A stretch of DNA of 64,000 bases. Source: an uncultured Roseburia sp. (GTDB lineage Bacteria; Bacillota; Clostridia; Lachnospirales; Lachnospiraceae). Shown in pieces: positions 45,536-54,575 of this stretch. How positions within the stretch are numbered: the stretch's first letter is position 1; every line of letters starts with the position of its first letter. Under the pieces are notes generated by a model. The model ran no database searches and was not told where the DNA came from. It saw nothing but the letters and a program-made list of their open reading frames with translations. A program made the translations under genes and the position numbers. The stretch spans positions 1-64,000 of the forward strand of contig CAKQXQ010000006.1 of the NCBI GenBank assembly GCA_934292805.1, given 5' to 3'.

Positions 45536-46636
45536 TCAAAATCTCAACGTATCCCCATGATTCAGAATTGATGTACTGTAAAGAAACAGAACATCCCCGT
45601 ATTCCGTATCTCCAAGAAGCTGTAGTACATAGTCTGCGGACACATAACGAAGATCTACAAGTGTGACCTTCTCGTATCCTCTGGCCAGAAGAGGTGCAAT
45701 GCTGCTGCCGAATGAGTCACGGAACAAAAGCAGCCTGCGGCCATTGTGACACTGTGGATTTTGAATGGTAAGCAATGCTCTTGCTCCCCACAGATAGAAG
45801 TCATAGTCGTCTGTCTGCCCTAATCTCTCCGGTGCATAGACACTGACCGTTTCCTGCTTCTCGTAGTCATAGACCGACATATTGCGGATAACGTCATCTT
45901 CGTAATAACAGATCGTATCCGGTGCTGTCACAAATGCAGACGCTGCCGCATACGCACCATAAAAATGGTCTGTGGCGGTCTTAACATACTCATCTGACAT
46001 TGACAGCATGTCAATTTCCATGCACTCTGCCAGATAAGATGCCACTTTATCCAGTCTCTCCTGCTTCCAGTGAAGATCTGTCCTGTAATAATCTGCTAAT
46101 TCCAGCTGCTCTTTGAGTTCAATTTTCTCTGCCGAAGAAACTGTACGATCAAAGATCTCCTGCACCTTTTCTTCGTCAATCACCGGATAATCTTCGCGTT
46201 CTGTCAGATACACACTTTTATCCGGAATAATGGCATAATAGCAGTCAGCTTCCATGAAACGATCTGTGATAAGCTGCTCAATCTTTTCTGCTGCTCTTGT
46301 GATATTTTTTTCCTTTGTGTCTGTTTCCAGCTTATAGATTCCATCTCCTGCACGGTAATAACCGTCACTGTCCTCTTTTCCCAAAATCCGGATCTCAGTC
46401 TCAGCCTTAAGGCTTCGGAAGATATCCCTTCCCGGGAACTGGTCCAGAAAATAAGTTTCCAGCTTTGTACCATAGCTTCCGTCCATCAGGGATGCCAGTG
46501 AAAGTTTCGGCATCTGTTCAAGACTTCTTCGTTCTGTTTTAGAAACACTTTTGTCCGGCAGCATCACTGCCGCAGCCGGGAAAAGAAAAAGGCATGACAG
46601 GAAAAGAACTGCCGTTATTTTTTTCTTGTGATCCAT
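45536..46636 (-). CDS. DHHW-family protein (AlgJ/AlgX-like O-acetylation partner)
   Basis: A 366-residue exported protein with an N-terminal helix (L-F-L-S-C-L-F-L-F-P). It carries the T-D-L-H-W motif near residue 186 and an F-R-D-S-F-G motif near 300, the Asp/Ser elements of SGNH-like acyl-transfer partners. Such proteins work outside the membrane with an MBOAT protein to O-acylate a wall or secreted polysaccharide. The MBOAT gene ends 12 nt upstream. The ATG at 46636 follows AGGGGAG. Confidence 0.85.
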   Translation of the reverse strand: MDHKKKITAVLFLSCLFLFPAAAVMLPDKSVSKTERRSLEQMPKLSLASLMDGSYGTKLETYFLDQFPGRDIFRSLKAETEIRILGKEDSDGYYRAGDGIYKLETDTKEKNITRAAEKIEQLITDRFMEADCYYAIIPDKSVYLTEREDYPVIDEEKVQEIFDRTVSSAEKIELKEQLELADYYRTDLHWKQERLDKVASYLAECMEIDMLSMSDEYVKTATDHFYGAYAAASAFVTAPDTICYYEDDVIRNMSVYDYEKQETVSVYAPERLGQTDDYDFYLWGARALLTIQNPQCHNGRRLLLFRDSFGSSIAPLLARGYEKVTLVDLRYVSADYVLQLLGDTEYGDVLFLYSTSILNHGDTLRF

Positions 46637-46648
46637 ATTGCTCCCCTC

Positions 46649-48079
46649 TCAAAACCGGAAATATAAAAACGGATGTGCCGAACTTCCAAGCAAATACGCT
46701 GTCGAAAGCAGTAATCCTGCCACAATAAGAACGGTCTGCAAGAGCCATCCTGATTTTTCCCAGAAAGCTGTCCCCTTTAATCTGTTCCAGACGTCCTGTA
46801 GAACCGATGTTGCACCAATGCAAGAGAGCAGTATCAATACGACATAGCTTTTGATCTCATAAGCCACAGCAGCACTGATATCTCCATGCCCCCGAAATAA
46901 TGCCAGGATCTGTGGTCCGATATCGTTAAGATTTTCAACCCGGAAAATAATAAAACTGATCAATACTGCGAACAACACATACAAATGTCCGCATATCTTT
47001 CCTGCGGTCTTAAAAGATTCCTTCTTGAAAAGCTTTGTATTTCCAATCAGCTTTTCCAGACTTAAAAGGATTCCAAAATACACTCCCCACAGCACAAAGT
47101 TCCATCCGGCTCCATGCCACAATCCACTTAAGAACCAGACAACAAACATGTTAAAGCACCATCTTAACATGCCACATCTGCTTCCGCCAAGCGGAATGTA
47201 TACATAATCTCTGAACCAGCCGCCAAGTGTCATATGCCATCTTCGCCAGAACTCGGTAATACTTTTGGAAATGAATGGGTGGTCAAAATTCTCCGGAAAC
47301 GTAAATCCGAGCATCTTTCCAAGTCCGATCGCCATGTCACTATATCCAGAAAAATCATAATAAAGCTGTAACGTATATGCAATCGCAAGGATCCAGTGTC
47401 CCTCATCTGCTTTTTCAAGATACGACACAAGCATTCCCAGATTGTCTGCGACAAGCACCTTCTTACACAGCCCGCAGACGAACCTGCCTGCTCCATCCGA
47501 GATTTTTTCGAATGTAATACTTCTTTGCCCAAGTTCCTTTTGGATGCTGCGAAAACGAACGATCGGTCCTGCGATCAGCTGTGGAAACATCGTCACATAA
47601 GCGGCAAAATCAATAAAATTATGTTCTGCCAATACATCTCCCCGGTATACATCCACATAATAACTGATGATCTGGAAGGTGTAGAAGCTGATGCCAAGCG
47701 GAAGTGCAAGCGTAAAAAGCGGGAGATTTGCTCCTGTCAAAAGATTAATGCTGAAAATGCCAAAATCCAGATACTTAAAAATTATAAGTAATGCCAAAGT
47801 AAATGAAATAAAAAAAGCCAGCACGACTCTGTCTGTTCTGCCCTTTGATTCTTTGTCCCCGGATTTTTCCTTTTTTACCATTTCTATGCACCGGCCGCCA
47901 CAATATCCCGATAAAACAGAGAATAACAACAACACACTGTATTTTGGCTCGCCCCAGAAATAAAAAATGAGACTTGCCAGAAACAGTATTAAATTTTTCA
48001 ACTTATCCGGTACTGCATAATATAGGAACAGTGTCACCGGAAGAAAATAGTATAAAAACGTAATACTTGAAAAAAGCAA
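46649..48079 (-). CDS. MBOAT-family membrane O-acyltransferase (AlgI/DltB-like)
   Basis: A 476-residue polytopic enzyme thought to pass acyl groups across the membrane. Family marks are Y-D-F-S-G-Y-S-D-M-A-I-G (about 243-254) and the histidine in G-L-W-H-G-A-G-W-N-F, the presumed catalytic residue. Partners are the DHHW protein downstream and the DUF4358 lipoprotein upstream. The start is TTG at 48079 with AAGGTGG upstream. No D-alanine activation genes are nearby, so acetylation of a polysaccharide is likelier than teichoic acid alanylation. Confidence 0.92.
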   Translation of the reverse strand: MLFSSITFLYYFLPVTLFLYYAVPDKLKNLILFLASLIFYFWGEPKYSVLLLFSVLSGYCGGRCIEMVKKEKSGDKESKGRTDRVVLAFFISFTLALLIIFKYLDFGIFSINLLTGANLPLFTLALPLGISFYTFQIISYYVDVYRGDVLAEHNFIDFAAYVTMFPQLIAGPIVRFRSIQKELGQRSITFEKISDGAGRFVCGLCKKVLVADNLGMLVSYLEKADEGHWILAIAYTLQLYYDFSGYSDMAIGLGKMLGFTFPENFDHPFISKSITEFWRRWHMTLGGWFRDYVYIPLGGSRCGMLRWCFNMFVVWFLSGLWHGAGWNFVLWGVYFGILLSLEKLIGNTKLFKKESFKTAGKICGHLYVLFAVLISFIIFRVENLNDIGPQILALFRGHGDISAAVAYEIKSYVVLILLSCIGATSVLQDVWNRLKGTAFWEKSGWLLQTVLIVAGLLLSTAYLLGSSAHPFLYFRF

Positions 48080-48098
48080 GTCTCACACCACCTTATAT

Positions 48099-48623
48099 TT
48101 ATTTATTTAAAGCCAGAAACGCCTCTTTTGCTGCTTCTGCCACATCATCATCTGCCATGATAAATAAGATCACATCTCCGATGTTTTCCACAACAACGCT
48201 CTCAGCTTCCACACATATCCACTTTCTCGGGTCTGCATTCTCAGAAAGAAGCTTCTTGGCTTCCTCAACATCCTGATCCTCACTCACACGCAGGATCACA
48301 CACTGATACGCAATGGATGACATCATTGGTGCAGAATAAACAGACTCTGTAAAGTCGATGTCTGTTGTTCCGAGTACATATTCTTTCATGTCATCTGTGA
48401 TCGAGACATTCTCAAACTCATCCGCATTGCTAAAGTAATCATCCTCTGTTGTCGCAGTATTATAAATCTCATTTAAAATATCTGCACAGCTTCCCTCAAG
48501 ATTCTTTGATGTACCTTCCTGGATACTTCCATCGATCGTAGTAGAATTTCCTGACTTGTTGCCGCATGCAGCAAACGTAAGTGTCATTGCTGCCAGTAAA
48601 ATCCATGCTATTTTCTTCTTCAT
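48099..48623 (-). CDS. DUF4358 lipoprotein
   Basis: A 174-residue lipoprotein with signal M-K-K-K-I-A-W-I-L-L and lipobox F-A-A-C-G. The rest is a DUF4358 domain (K-W-I-C-V-E-A-E-S-V-V-V, N-I-G-D-V). The function is unknown; DUF4358 genes often sit next to MBOAT/DHHW genes, as here. The ATG at 48623 is preferred (GAGAGG upstream); the ATG at 48635 overlaps that ribosome site. A possible -10 TATAAT lies at 48716-48721. It is probably the first gene of the acylation cassette. Confidence 0.8.
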   Translation of the reverse strand: MKKKIAWILLAAMTLTFAACGNKSGNSTTIDGSIQEGTSKNLEGSCADILNEIYNTATTEDDYFSNADEFENVSITDDMKEYVLGTTDIDFTESVYSAPMMSSIAYQCVILRVSEDQDVEEAKKLLSENADPRKWICVEAESVVVENIGDVILFIMADDDVAEAAKEAFLALNK

Positions 48624-48816
48624 AATTCCTCTCATTTCTGATATTTATTATCCCAACCGTTTTCCTGCACTGTACATGGACAGACACTTAAGTTTTCCGG
48701 GCGGGACATAGGCTCATTATACTATAGATGTTTCCCTTTTCCTAATGAATTTTTTCTTAATATCAGTGGAATTTTCAGGAAAAAACGGGACTTTTCTCCA
48801 TTTGCTTTGCAGCTTT

Positions 48817-49383
48817 TTACATCCTTTCACATTCTGCCTGAAAAAGCAGGACTTCCTGCTCATCATGTGTGACAATAAGAACTGTTTTTCCTTCTGCTTT
48901 TGTCCTGATGATATTGGCAGTTTTCTCTTTTGTCTGTGCATCCAGCCCCTGTAACGGTTCGTCCATAAGCAAAACATCATACTCTGCCAGAAGTGCCCTT
49001 GCGATCGCAACACGCCGCTTCATACCACCGCTGTATTCTTCAACCGGCTTTCCCTGTACTTCTTCCAGATCCAATTCTCTCAGTAAATGTTCTATTTCTT
49101 CTTCTGATTTCCCGGTTGTGATCTTAATATTTGTCACAGCATCCAGATTCTCAAACAGACGGTTCTCCTGGAAAACTGCACTGATCTTCTTATGTTCTAT
49201 TCCACAGATTGTTCCCTCCTCTGCTTTTTCGATTCCCATAAGAACCGACAGAAGTGTCGTCTTTCCAATCCCGGATTTTCCCATAATACAGGTGATTTTA
49301 TTCTCTTTGAATGTACAGGAATAATGATCCAGTACAGGATGTCCTTCATATGATTTGCATAAATTGGTTATTATGATATCCAT
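48817..49383 (-). CDS. ABC transporter ATP-binding protein, NitT/TauT type (short)
   Basis: 188 residues with a full set of core motifs: G-K-S-G-I-G-K-T-T-L (Walker A), Q-E-N-R-L-F (Q-loop region), Y-S-G-G-M-K-R-R (signature), V-L-L-M-D-E-P (Walker B) and V-T-H-D-E (switch histidine). It ends shortly after the switch and so lacks the C-terminal 50-60 residues of most members (about 250), without a visible frameshift. It is the last gene of a binding protein-permease-ATPase unit. Confidence 0.88.
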   Translation of the reverse strand: MDIIITNLCKSYEGHPVLDHYSCTFKENKITCIMGKSGIGKTTLLSVLMGIEKAEEGTICGIEHKKISAVFQENRLFENLDAVTNIKITTGKSEEEIEHLLRELDLEEVQGKPVEEYSGGMKRRVAIARALLAEYDVLLMDEPLQGLDAQTKEKTANIIRTKAEGKTVLIVTHDEQEVLLFQAECERM

Positions 49384-49399
49384 TCTTTTTTCAATCCTG

Positions 49400-50155
49400 T
49401 TATTTTACATTTAGTTTCTTTGCTGTTAATAATAAAACCCACTGGAACGCTTTTTCAAAAATTACGCTCACGACAATGATGACAAAGGTCCACGCAAACA
49501 GCTCCGGTGTCTCCAGATAAATTTTTGCATTGTATAGCTTCTCTCCGATCGATCCCTTCGGGATTCCAATGATCTCCGCTGCAATCCCGGCCTTAAAGCA
49601 CATGCCGATCGCAATGGCACAGGAAGATTTAAGATAAGGGAAAAGACCCGCAAAATAAAGGTAATATAATTTCTTTCCATAACTCATCCGGAATACTTTC
49701 GCCATCTCAAGAAGCTTTCCATCCAGATGTGCAAATCCTTCCAGGAGATTCGTATAGATGATCGGAAATGCCATAATAAAGGAAATGAGTACAGACAGAT
49801 TTCTGGATGGCATCCAGATCAAAACCAGGACAATAAATGATGCCACCGGCGTTGCCTTCAATACTGCCACCGGAAGTGCCAATATGTCACGCACAATCCT
49901 TATATTCCATGCTATGGCAGAAAATATCATTCCTGATACCGCCGCACATAAAAAGCCAAGTGCGATCCGCTCTATGGAAAACAAAACAGACTGCCAGAAC
50001 GATAAAGTTACTGTGAGCGAAAGCAGGCACCGCCCCACCGAAAGGGGCGATGCCAGTAATATCTGCCTGTCTAATGCCATACTCGCAAGCTGCCAGATTG
50101 ACAGCCAGAATAGGATGGTCCATATTTTTATTTTATTTTTCTTATTCTTCTGCAT
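49400..50155 (-). CDS. ABC transporter permease, NitT/TauT (SsuC) type
   Basis: A 251-residue inner-membrane permease with about six helices and an EAA-like loop F-R-M-S-Y-G-K-K near residue 170. The ATG at 50155 overlaps the last codons of the binding-protein gene by 14 nt, fitting coupled translation. An extended frame to 50224 would add 23 hydrophilic residues and overlap more. Nitrate, sulfonate, pyrimidine and other small substrates are all possible for this class. Confidence 0.85.
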   Translation of the reverse strand: MQKNKKNKIKIWTILFWLSIWQLASMALDRQILLASPLSVGRCLLSLTVTLSFWQSVLFSIERIALGFLCAAVSGMIFSAIAWNIRIVRDILALPVAVLKATPVASFIVLVLIWMPSRNLSVLISFIMAFPIIYTNLLEGFAHLDGKLLEMAKVFRMSYGKKLYYLYFAGLFPYLKSSCAIAIGMCFKAGIAAEIIGIPKGSIGEKLYNAKIYLETPELFAWTFVIIVVSVIFEKAFQWVLLLTAKKLNVK

Positions 50156-51227
50156 TGTAGTAGAAATCATCATTTGGTAATGCTCCGCCGACTGCTGCCG
50201 GATTCTGCTCATATAAGATTCCAAGGTAGCTGCCTAATTTTTCTTTCATTTCTTTTCCGGAAATAAAAGTGATGTTACACTCCGGAATCGCCTTCTTTGC
50301 AACCGGTTCTGCAACAATATCATAGTTTCCGACAAGGACTGCTGCATCCTCCACATTACTGTTCACATAGTTTACAGAAGCTTCATACTGCTGTAAAAAG
50401 GTATCAACCGCATCCTTATGCTCCGCAATAAAATCATTTCTTGCGATCACAACACCTGTGATAAGTGTTGCCTTTTCTGCTCCTTCACCGGATGCTTTTT
50501 CCCATTCTTCTGTAAGATCTAATGCCACACGGATATTCTCGTTCTGTGTCATCGCAACTGTCACAAATGGCTGTGGAAGCATTGCTACCGCATTTTCATT
50601 TGCTGCTAAAGCTGCCACACACTCTGAATGCTCGGACTTAAACTCGATCGTTACATCTTTTTCCGGGTCAATGCCATTTGCAGTCAGCATATAGTTTAAT
50701 GCATATTCCGGTGTTGCTCCTTTTCCGCTGGCATAAATCGTCTTTCCTTTCAGATCAGCGACGCTCTGTACGCTGTCTCCATTCTCAACGATATATAAGA
50801 CTCCAAGTGTATTTACTGCCAGAACGCTGACATCCACACCCTCTTTGTTGTATAAAACAGATGCAAGATTTGCCGGAACTGCTGCAATGTCGATATTTCC
50901 CTGCACAATCTGTGGAGTGATCTCATCCGGTGAAGCCGAGATCGTAAAATGATAGTTGTTCGCTCCGGTGTCTCCGTTGTCAGAATCATCCATTAATTTT
51001 ACCATTCCCATTGCTGTCGGTCCTTTTAAAGCTGCCACATTCACATCTGTTAATTCGCCTGTTGCCTGAACTTCTGTACTTTCCGCTTCCTCTGTTGATT
51101 CTGTGACTGCTTCACTTGTTTCGGTCTGTGGAACAGCTGTATTCTCTTCCACCTTATTTCCGCCACATGCTGCAAGCATAACACACGACATCATAAGAGC
51201 CAGTGCTGATACAAGTTTCTTCTTCAT
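50142..51227 (-). CDS. Solute-binding lipoprotein, NMT1/SsuA type
   Basis: A 361-residue lipoprotein with lipobox L-A-A-C-G (about residue 21) and a T/E/A-rich linker. The periplasmic-binding fold shows V-A-A-L-K-G-P-T-A-M-G, D-I-A-A-V-P-A-N and L-K-G-K-T-I-Y-A-S-G-K-G. The family binds thiamin precursors, sulfonates or other small molecules; no substrate is evident, and no TPP or other riboswitch was recognised upstream. It is the first gene of a three-gene importer. Confidence 0.85.
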   Translation of the reverse strand: MKKKLVSALALMMSCVMLAACGGNKVEENTAVPQTETSEAVTESTEEAESTEVQATGELTDVNVAALKGPTAMGMVKLMDDSDNGDTGANNYHFTISASPDEITPQIVQGNIDIAAVPANLASVLYNKEGVDVSVLAVNTLGVLYIVENGDSVQSVADLKGKTIYASGKGATPEYALNYMLTANGIDPEKDVTIEFKSEHSECVAALAANENAVAMLPQPFVTVAMTQNENIRVALDLTEEWEKASGEGAEKATLITGVVIARNDFIAEHKDAVDTFLQQYEASVNYVNSNVEDAAVLVGNYDIVAEPVAKKAIPECNITFISGKEMKEKLGSYLGILYEQNPAAVGGALPNDDFYYNAEE

Positions 51228-51353
51228 ATTATTAAATTCTCCTTCCGGTCTTGCCTATAAAGGAATCATGCAAATAAAATTCTTTTCATATTCTCTTATC
51301 CTGTACGATTCTTCTATATCAGGTCAGTCTCTCTTCCCCGTCAGACCGAGTTT

Positions 51354-51382
51354 AGTATAAATGAATTTTCACGGAATCTCAA
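51354..51382 (-). promoter_or_regulatory. Promoter of the NitT/TauT-type importer
   Basis: A -35 TTGAGA (51377-51382) and a -10 TATACT (51354-51359) on the minus strand are separated by exactly 17 bp, leaving a 5' leader of about 120 nt. Confidence 0.6.
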
Positions 51383-51445
51383 GTATCTTTTCCAATACAT
51401 GTTAATTATTTCACAATTTCCTGATTTTTCATCAGAAATGGGCAG

Positions 51446-51476
51446 AAAAAAGCAGGCACCCTCATGCCTGCTTTTT
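51446..51476 (-). terminator. Terminator of galKT
   Basis: AGCAGGCA/TGCCTGCT with T-runs on both strands, 80 nt past the galT stop. It may work in both directions. Confidence 0.8.
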
Positions 51477-51554
51477 GGTGGGTAATTACGCTCTCATAAT
51501 TACACCTTTATAAAAAATACTCCCTATCTGTTTCCGGCCGGCTGCCGGTATCAC

Positions 51555-53117
51555 TTACGCATTTACAGAATCGACAAATCTCAGGAACGCATTGCGTCCT
51601 TCTTCTGTGCATTTGTAAACGCCAGCATCTGATAATACCTCTTTAAATACAAGACCGATCTCTGTCTGAATGATCTCATGAAGCTTCTCCTGTGAAACTT
51701 CTCCATCAAGTGCAGTACCATAAGTGAATCCATATTTTGGCAGGAATTCCTGTACCCAGTCTGCATGTTTTTCCAATGCTTCATCTTTTCTCAGATTCGC
51801 ACCATCTAAAATCGCCTGCTCTAATTCTGCCATCTCATCCTTTAATCTGGCAGGAAGAACTGCAAGACCCATAACCTCGATCAGACCAATGTTTTCTTTC
51901 TTAATATGATGCAGCTTTGCATGTGGATGATATACACCAAGAGGATGCTCCTCTGTTGTAATATTGTTGCGGAGTACAAGATCCAGTTCATAATCCTCAC
52001 CGCGTTTTCTTGCGATCGGAGTGATCGTGTTGTGTGGTTCTCCGTCTGTTTCGGCAAAAACAAATGCAGCTTCATCGGTGTAACCTCTCCATGCAAGCAG
52101 GATCTTATCTGCAAGTTCGATCAGTCTTTCTTTCTGTGGTGCACTGATGCGGATCACTGACATTGGCCATTTTACAATACCTGCTTTCACATCCTCAAAA
52201 CCACGGAAGCTAATTTCCTTCTCGACCGGGGCTTTTGCCATAGCAAATTCATAGTGGCCACCCTGGAAATGATCGTGGCTTAAAATAGAGCCTCCAACGA
52301 TTGGAAGATCTGCATTGGATCCGACAAAATAATGCGGGAACTGCTCTACGAAATCTAACAGCTTGCCAAATGTTGCCTTTTCAATCTTCATCGGTGTGTG
52401 CTCTGCATTAAAAACGATGCAGTGCTCATTATAATATACATATGGAGAATACTGGAAAAACCAGTCACTGTGATTGATCGTAACCGGAATGATCCTGTGA
52501 TTCTGTCTTGCCGGATGGTTTAATCGGCCCGCATATCCCTCATTCTCCTTGCAGAGAAGACATTTCGGATAACCGCTCTGCTTTGCAAGCTTTGCTGCAG
52601 CAATCGCCTTCGGATCTTTCTCCGGTTTGGACAGATTGATCGTAATATCCAGCGTTCCGTATTCTGTATCAGCAGTCCACTTCTGATCTCTTGCAATACG
52701 GTATCTGCGGATGTAATCAGAATCGCAGCTTAATTTGTAAAAATAATCTGTTGCCGCCTGTGATGACTCATTTTCATAAAGACTGCGGAACTTTCCAACC
52801 ACTTCACTTGGTCTTGGCATCAGCATTCCCATGATCTTTGTATCGAACAAATCTCTGTATGTGATCGTATCTTCTGCCATCAGTCCGTCTTCTGCTGCAT
52901 AATCCAGCATCTCTTTTAAAATGCCTTCCAATGCCGACACTGCCATCTCCTGTGTCATTGGAGTTCTTTTCTCATAAGCTGACACAACTTCGTCATCCAG
53001 ACCATCCAGATGAAAAAGCTCTAACAGACGGTTGATCGTGTATCTCTTATCTTCCGGTTCTACAAGACCGGTTACAAGCCCATATTCTGTTAATTCTAAT
53101 ATTCTTTCCTGAATCAT
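51555..53117 (-). CDS. galT: UDP-glucose-hexose-1-phosphate uridylyltransferase (class II GalT)
   Basis: A 520-residue Leloir enzyme exchanging UMP between UDP-glucose and galactose 1-phosphate. It belongs to the longer Firmicute GalT class rather than the 350-residue E. coli type: N-terminal I-N-R-L-L-E-L-F-H, K-C-L-L-C-K-E-N-E-G-Y-A-G-R, and H-D-H-F-Q-G-G-H near the middle. It follows galK by 13 nt and the two form an operon. No UDP-galactose 4-epimerase gene is adjacent. Confidence 0.94.
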   Translation of the reverse strand: MIQERILELTEYGLVTGLVEPEDKRYTINRLLELFHLDGLDDEVVSAYEKRTPMTQEMAVSALEGILKEMLDYAAEDGLMAEDTITYRDLFDTKIMGMLMPRPSEVVGKFRSLYENESSQAATDYFYKLSCDSDYIRRYRIARDQKWTADTEYGTLDITINLSKPEKDPKAIAAAKLAKQSGYPKCLLCKENEGYAGRLNHPARQNHRIIPVTINHSDWFFQYSPYVYYNEHCIVFNAEHTPMKIEKATFGKLLDFVEQFPHYFVGSNADLPIVGGSILSHDHFQGGHYEFAMAKAPVEKEISFRGFEDVKAGIVKWPMSVIRISAPQKERLIELADKILLAWRGYTDEAAFVFAETDGEPHNTITPIARKRGEDYELDLVLRNNITTEEHPLGVYHPHAKLHHIKKENIGLIEVMGLAVLPARLKDEMAELEQAILDGANLRKDEALEKHADWVQEFLPKYGFTYGTALDGEVSQEKLHEIIQTEIGLVFKEVLSDAGVYKCTEEGRNAFLRFVDSVNA

Positions 53118-53130
53118 GACTCCACCTTTT

Positions 53131-54300
53131 CTATGCTAATTTTACCGGACCATCGCCGATCTCTACTACATAAAAATCTGCTGCATAACCGATCTTGTCC
53201 TTGTAAGCTGTTCCGACTTTCTCAATAAAAGAATCGACTGCTTCATCTTTTACGATGCTTACGGTACATCCTCCGAATCCGGCTCCTGTCATACGGGAAC
53301 CGATCACGCCTTCTACTTTCCATGCCTCTTCAACAAGAGTATCCAGCTCAATACCTGTTACCTCATAATCGTCACGCAGAGAAACATGGGAAGCATTCAT
53401 TAACTGACCGAATAACGCAACATCATTCTTCTTTAATGCATCTACTGCCTTAATTGTTCTCTGGTTCTCATATACTGCATGTTTTGCACGTTTCACTCTT
53501 ACCGGATCCTTGATCGCGTCTTTATACTGCTCAAACTGTTCTTCGGTAAGTTCTCCGAGGGAATCGATTTTCACGACCTTCTGAAGTTCTGCCAAAGCAA
53601 TCTCGCATTCACTTCTTCTCTCGTTATATTTGGAATCACCAAGTCCACGTTTCTTATTGCTGCAGGAAATCACGATCTTGGCATTCTCTAACTTGATCGG
53701 TGCATATTCATATTTTAAAGTTGCTGTGTCAAGGAAGATCGCATGTCCTGCTTTGCCCATTGCGATTGCAAACTGATCCATAATACCACAGTTTACGCCA
53801 TTAAAATTATTCTCAGAAAACTGTCCGATCAGTGCGAGATCCTGATTGGTCACATCAAATCCAAACATATCCTTTAAGATATATCCGGTCAGGACTTCTA
53901 CAGATGCAGAGGAGGACAGTCCGGATCCGTTCGGGATATTTCCAAATAAAACAAGATCCATACCCTGCTCAACTTTCATTCCTTTTTCACCGAATGCCCA
54001 CATAACTCCCTTTGGATAATTTGTCCATCCGGCAGCCTTTTCCGGTTTTAAATTGTCCAGTGAAGATTCGATCACGCCAAGCTTCTCAAAGTTCATAGAG
54101 AAGAAACGAAGTTTTCTGTCTGTTCTCTTCCTTGCCACACCATAAGTACCAATTGTCAGTGCACATGGAAAAACATGACCGCCATTGTAATCCGTATGTT
54201 CTCCGATCATGTTGACACGTCCCGGTGCAAAATAAACACCAATCTCACCTTCATCTCCAAATAACTCTTTGAATTTTACCAATACATCTTCCCAGATCAT
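53131..54300 (-). CDS. galK: Galactokinase
   Basis: A 389-residue GHMP kinase phosphorylating galactose at C1. Signatures are A-P-G-R-V-N-M-I-G-E-H-T-D-Y (about 26-39), the GHMP loop G-L-S-S-S-A-S (about 128-134) and a C-terminal G-A-G-F-G-G-C-T. AAGGAGG precedes the ATG at 54300. It is first in galK-galT, behind a promoter whose -35 carries the last of three evenly spaced TGCAAC repeats. Confidence 0.96.
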   Translation of the reverse strand: MIWEDVLVKFKELFGDEGEIGVYFAPGRVNMIGEHTDYNGGHVFPCALTIGTYGVARKRTDRKLRFFSMNFEKLGVIESSLDNLKPEKAAGWTNYPKGVMWAFGEKGMKVEQGMDLVLFGNIPNGSGLSSSASVEVLTGYILKDMFGFDVTNQDLALIGQFSENNFNGVNCGIMDQFAIAMGKAGHAIFLDTATLKYEYAPIKLENAKIVISCSNKKRGLGDSKYNERRSECEIALAELQKVVKIDSLGELTEEQFEQYKDAIKDPVRVKRAKHAVYENQRTIKAVDALKKNDVALFGQLMNASHVSLRDDYEVTGIELDTLVEEAWKVEGVIGSRMTGAGFGGCTVSIVKDEAVDSFIEKVGTAYKDKIGYAADFYVVEIGDGPVKLA

Positions 54301-54398
54301 ATATCCTCCTTGTTTTTTTGAAAGAAAAACTGCTCATATCCTTCTTTGGAACGTCGATTTTCCTTTCTTATTCTGTTTTACGGTTTTCTTATATTTTC

Positions 54399-54426
54399 AT
54401 TATACAAATTCATCCGGGCTTTGCAA
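54399..54426 (-). promoter_or_regulatory. galK promoter
   Basis: A -35 TTGCAA (54421-54426), 16 bp, and a perfect -10 TATAAT (54399-54404) on the minus strand, about 100 bp upstream of galK. The intergenic region 54301-54575 also holds the repeats listed separately and the glyA terminator. Confidence 0.65.
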
Positions 54427-54470
54427 CCGACCAGCATCATACTGCAACAATTATCAAGGCAACATGCAAC
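54422..54470 (-). repeat. Three phased TGCAAC direct repeats upstream of galK
   Basis: On the plus strand TGCAAC occurs at 54422-54427, 54443-54448 and 54465-54470, spaced 21 and 22 bp, close to two helical turns each. The promoter-proximal copy overlaps the -35. This arrangement suits a regulator binding one face of the DNA. The protein is unknown. Confidence 0.5.
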
Positions 54471-54484
54471 ATTTTTACATATAT

Positions 54485-54517
54485 GGATTCAGGTGTCCAA
54501 AGGTCTGCTTTATAATC
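54485..54517 (-). repeat. 33-bp sequence also present upstream of araA
   Basis: On the minus strand this segment matches positions 46-78 of the window at 32 of 33 bases. Here it lies between the glyA terminator and the gal promoter and is partly framed by GGATTCAG/CTGAATCC, which can pair as a stem. Role unknown. Confidence 0.75.
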
Positions 54518-54527
54518 TGAATCCAGC

Positions 54528-54555
54528 AAAAAACCGGACGCTTTGAAGCGTCCGG
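54528..54555 (-). terminator. Terminator of glyA
   Basis: CCGGACGC/GCGTCCGG with a short loop, followed by six T on the minus strand, 21 nt past the glyA stop. Confidence 0.85.
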
Positions 54556-54575
54556 CTCATGCACATACTATTCTG

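Noticed and set aside
51228..51353. Leader of the NitT/TauT-type importer examined for a TPP or other riboswitch
   Set aside because: The TPP core sequences CTGAGA and ACC-TGATCTGG are absent and no other known aptamer was recognised. Only a promoter and an unstructured-looking leader remain.
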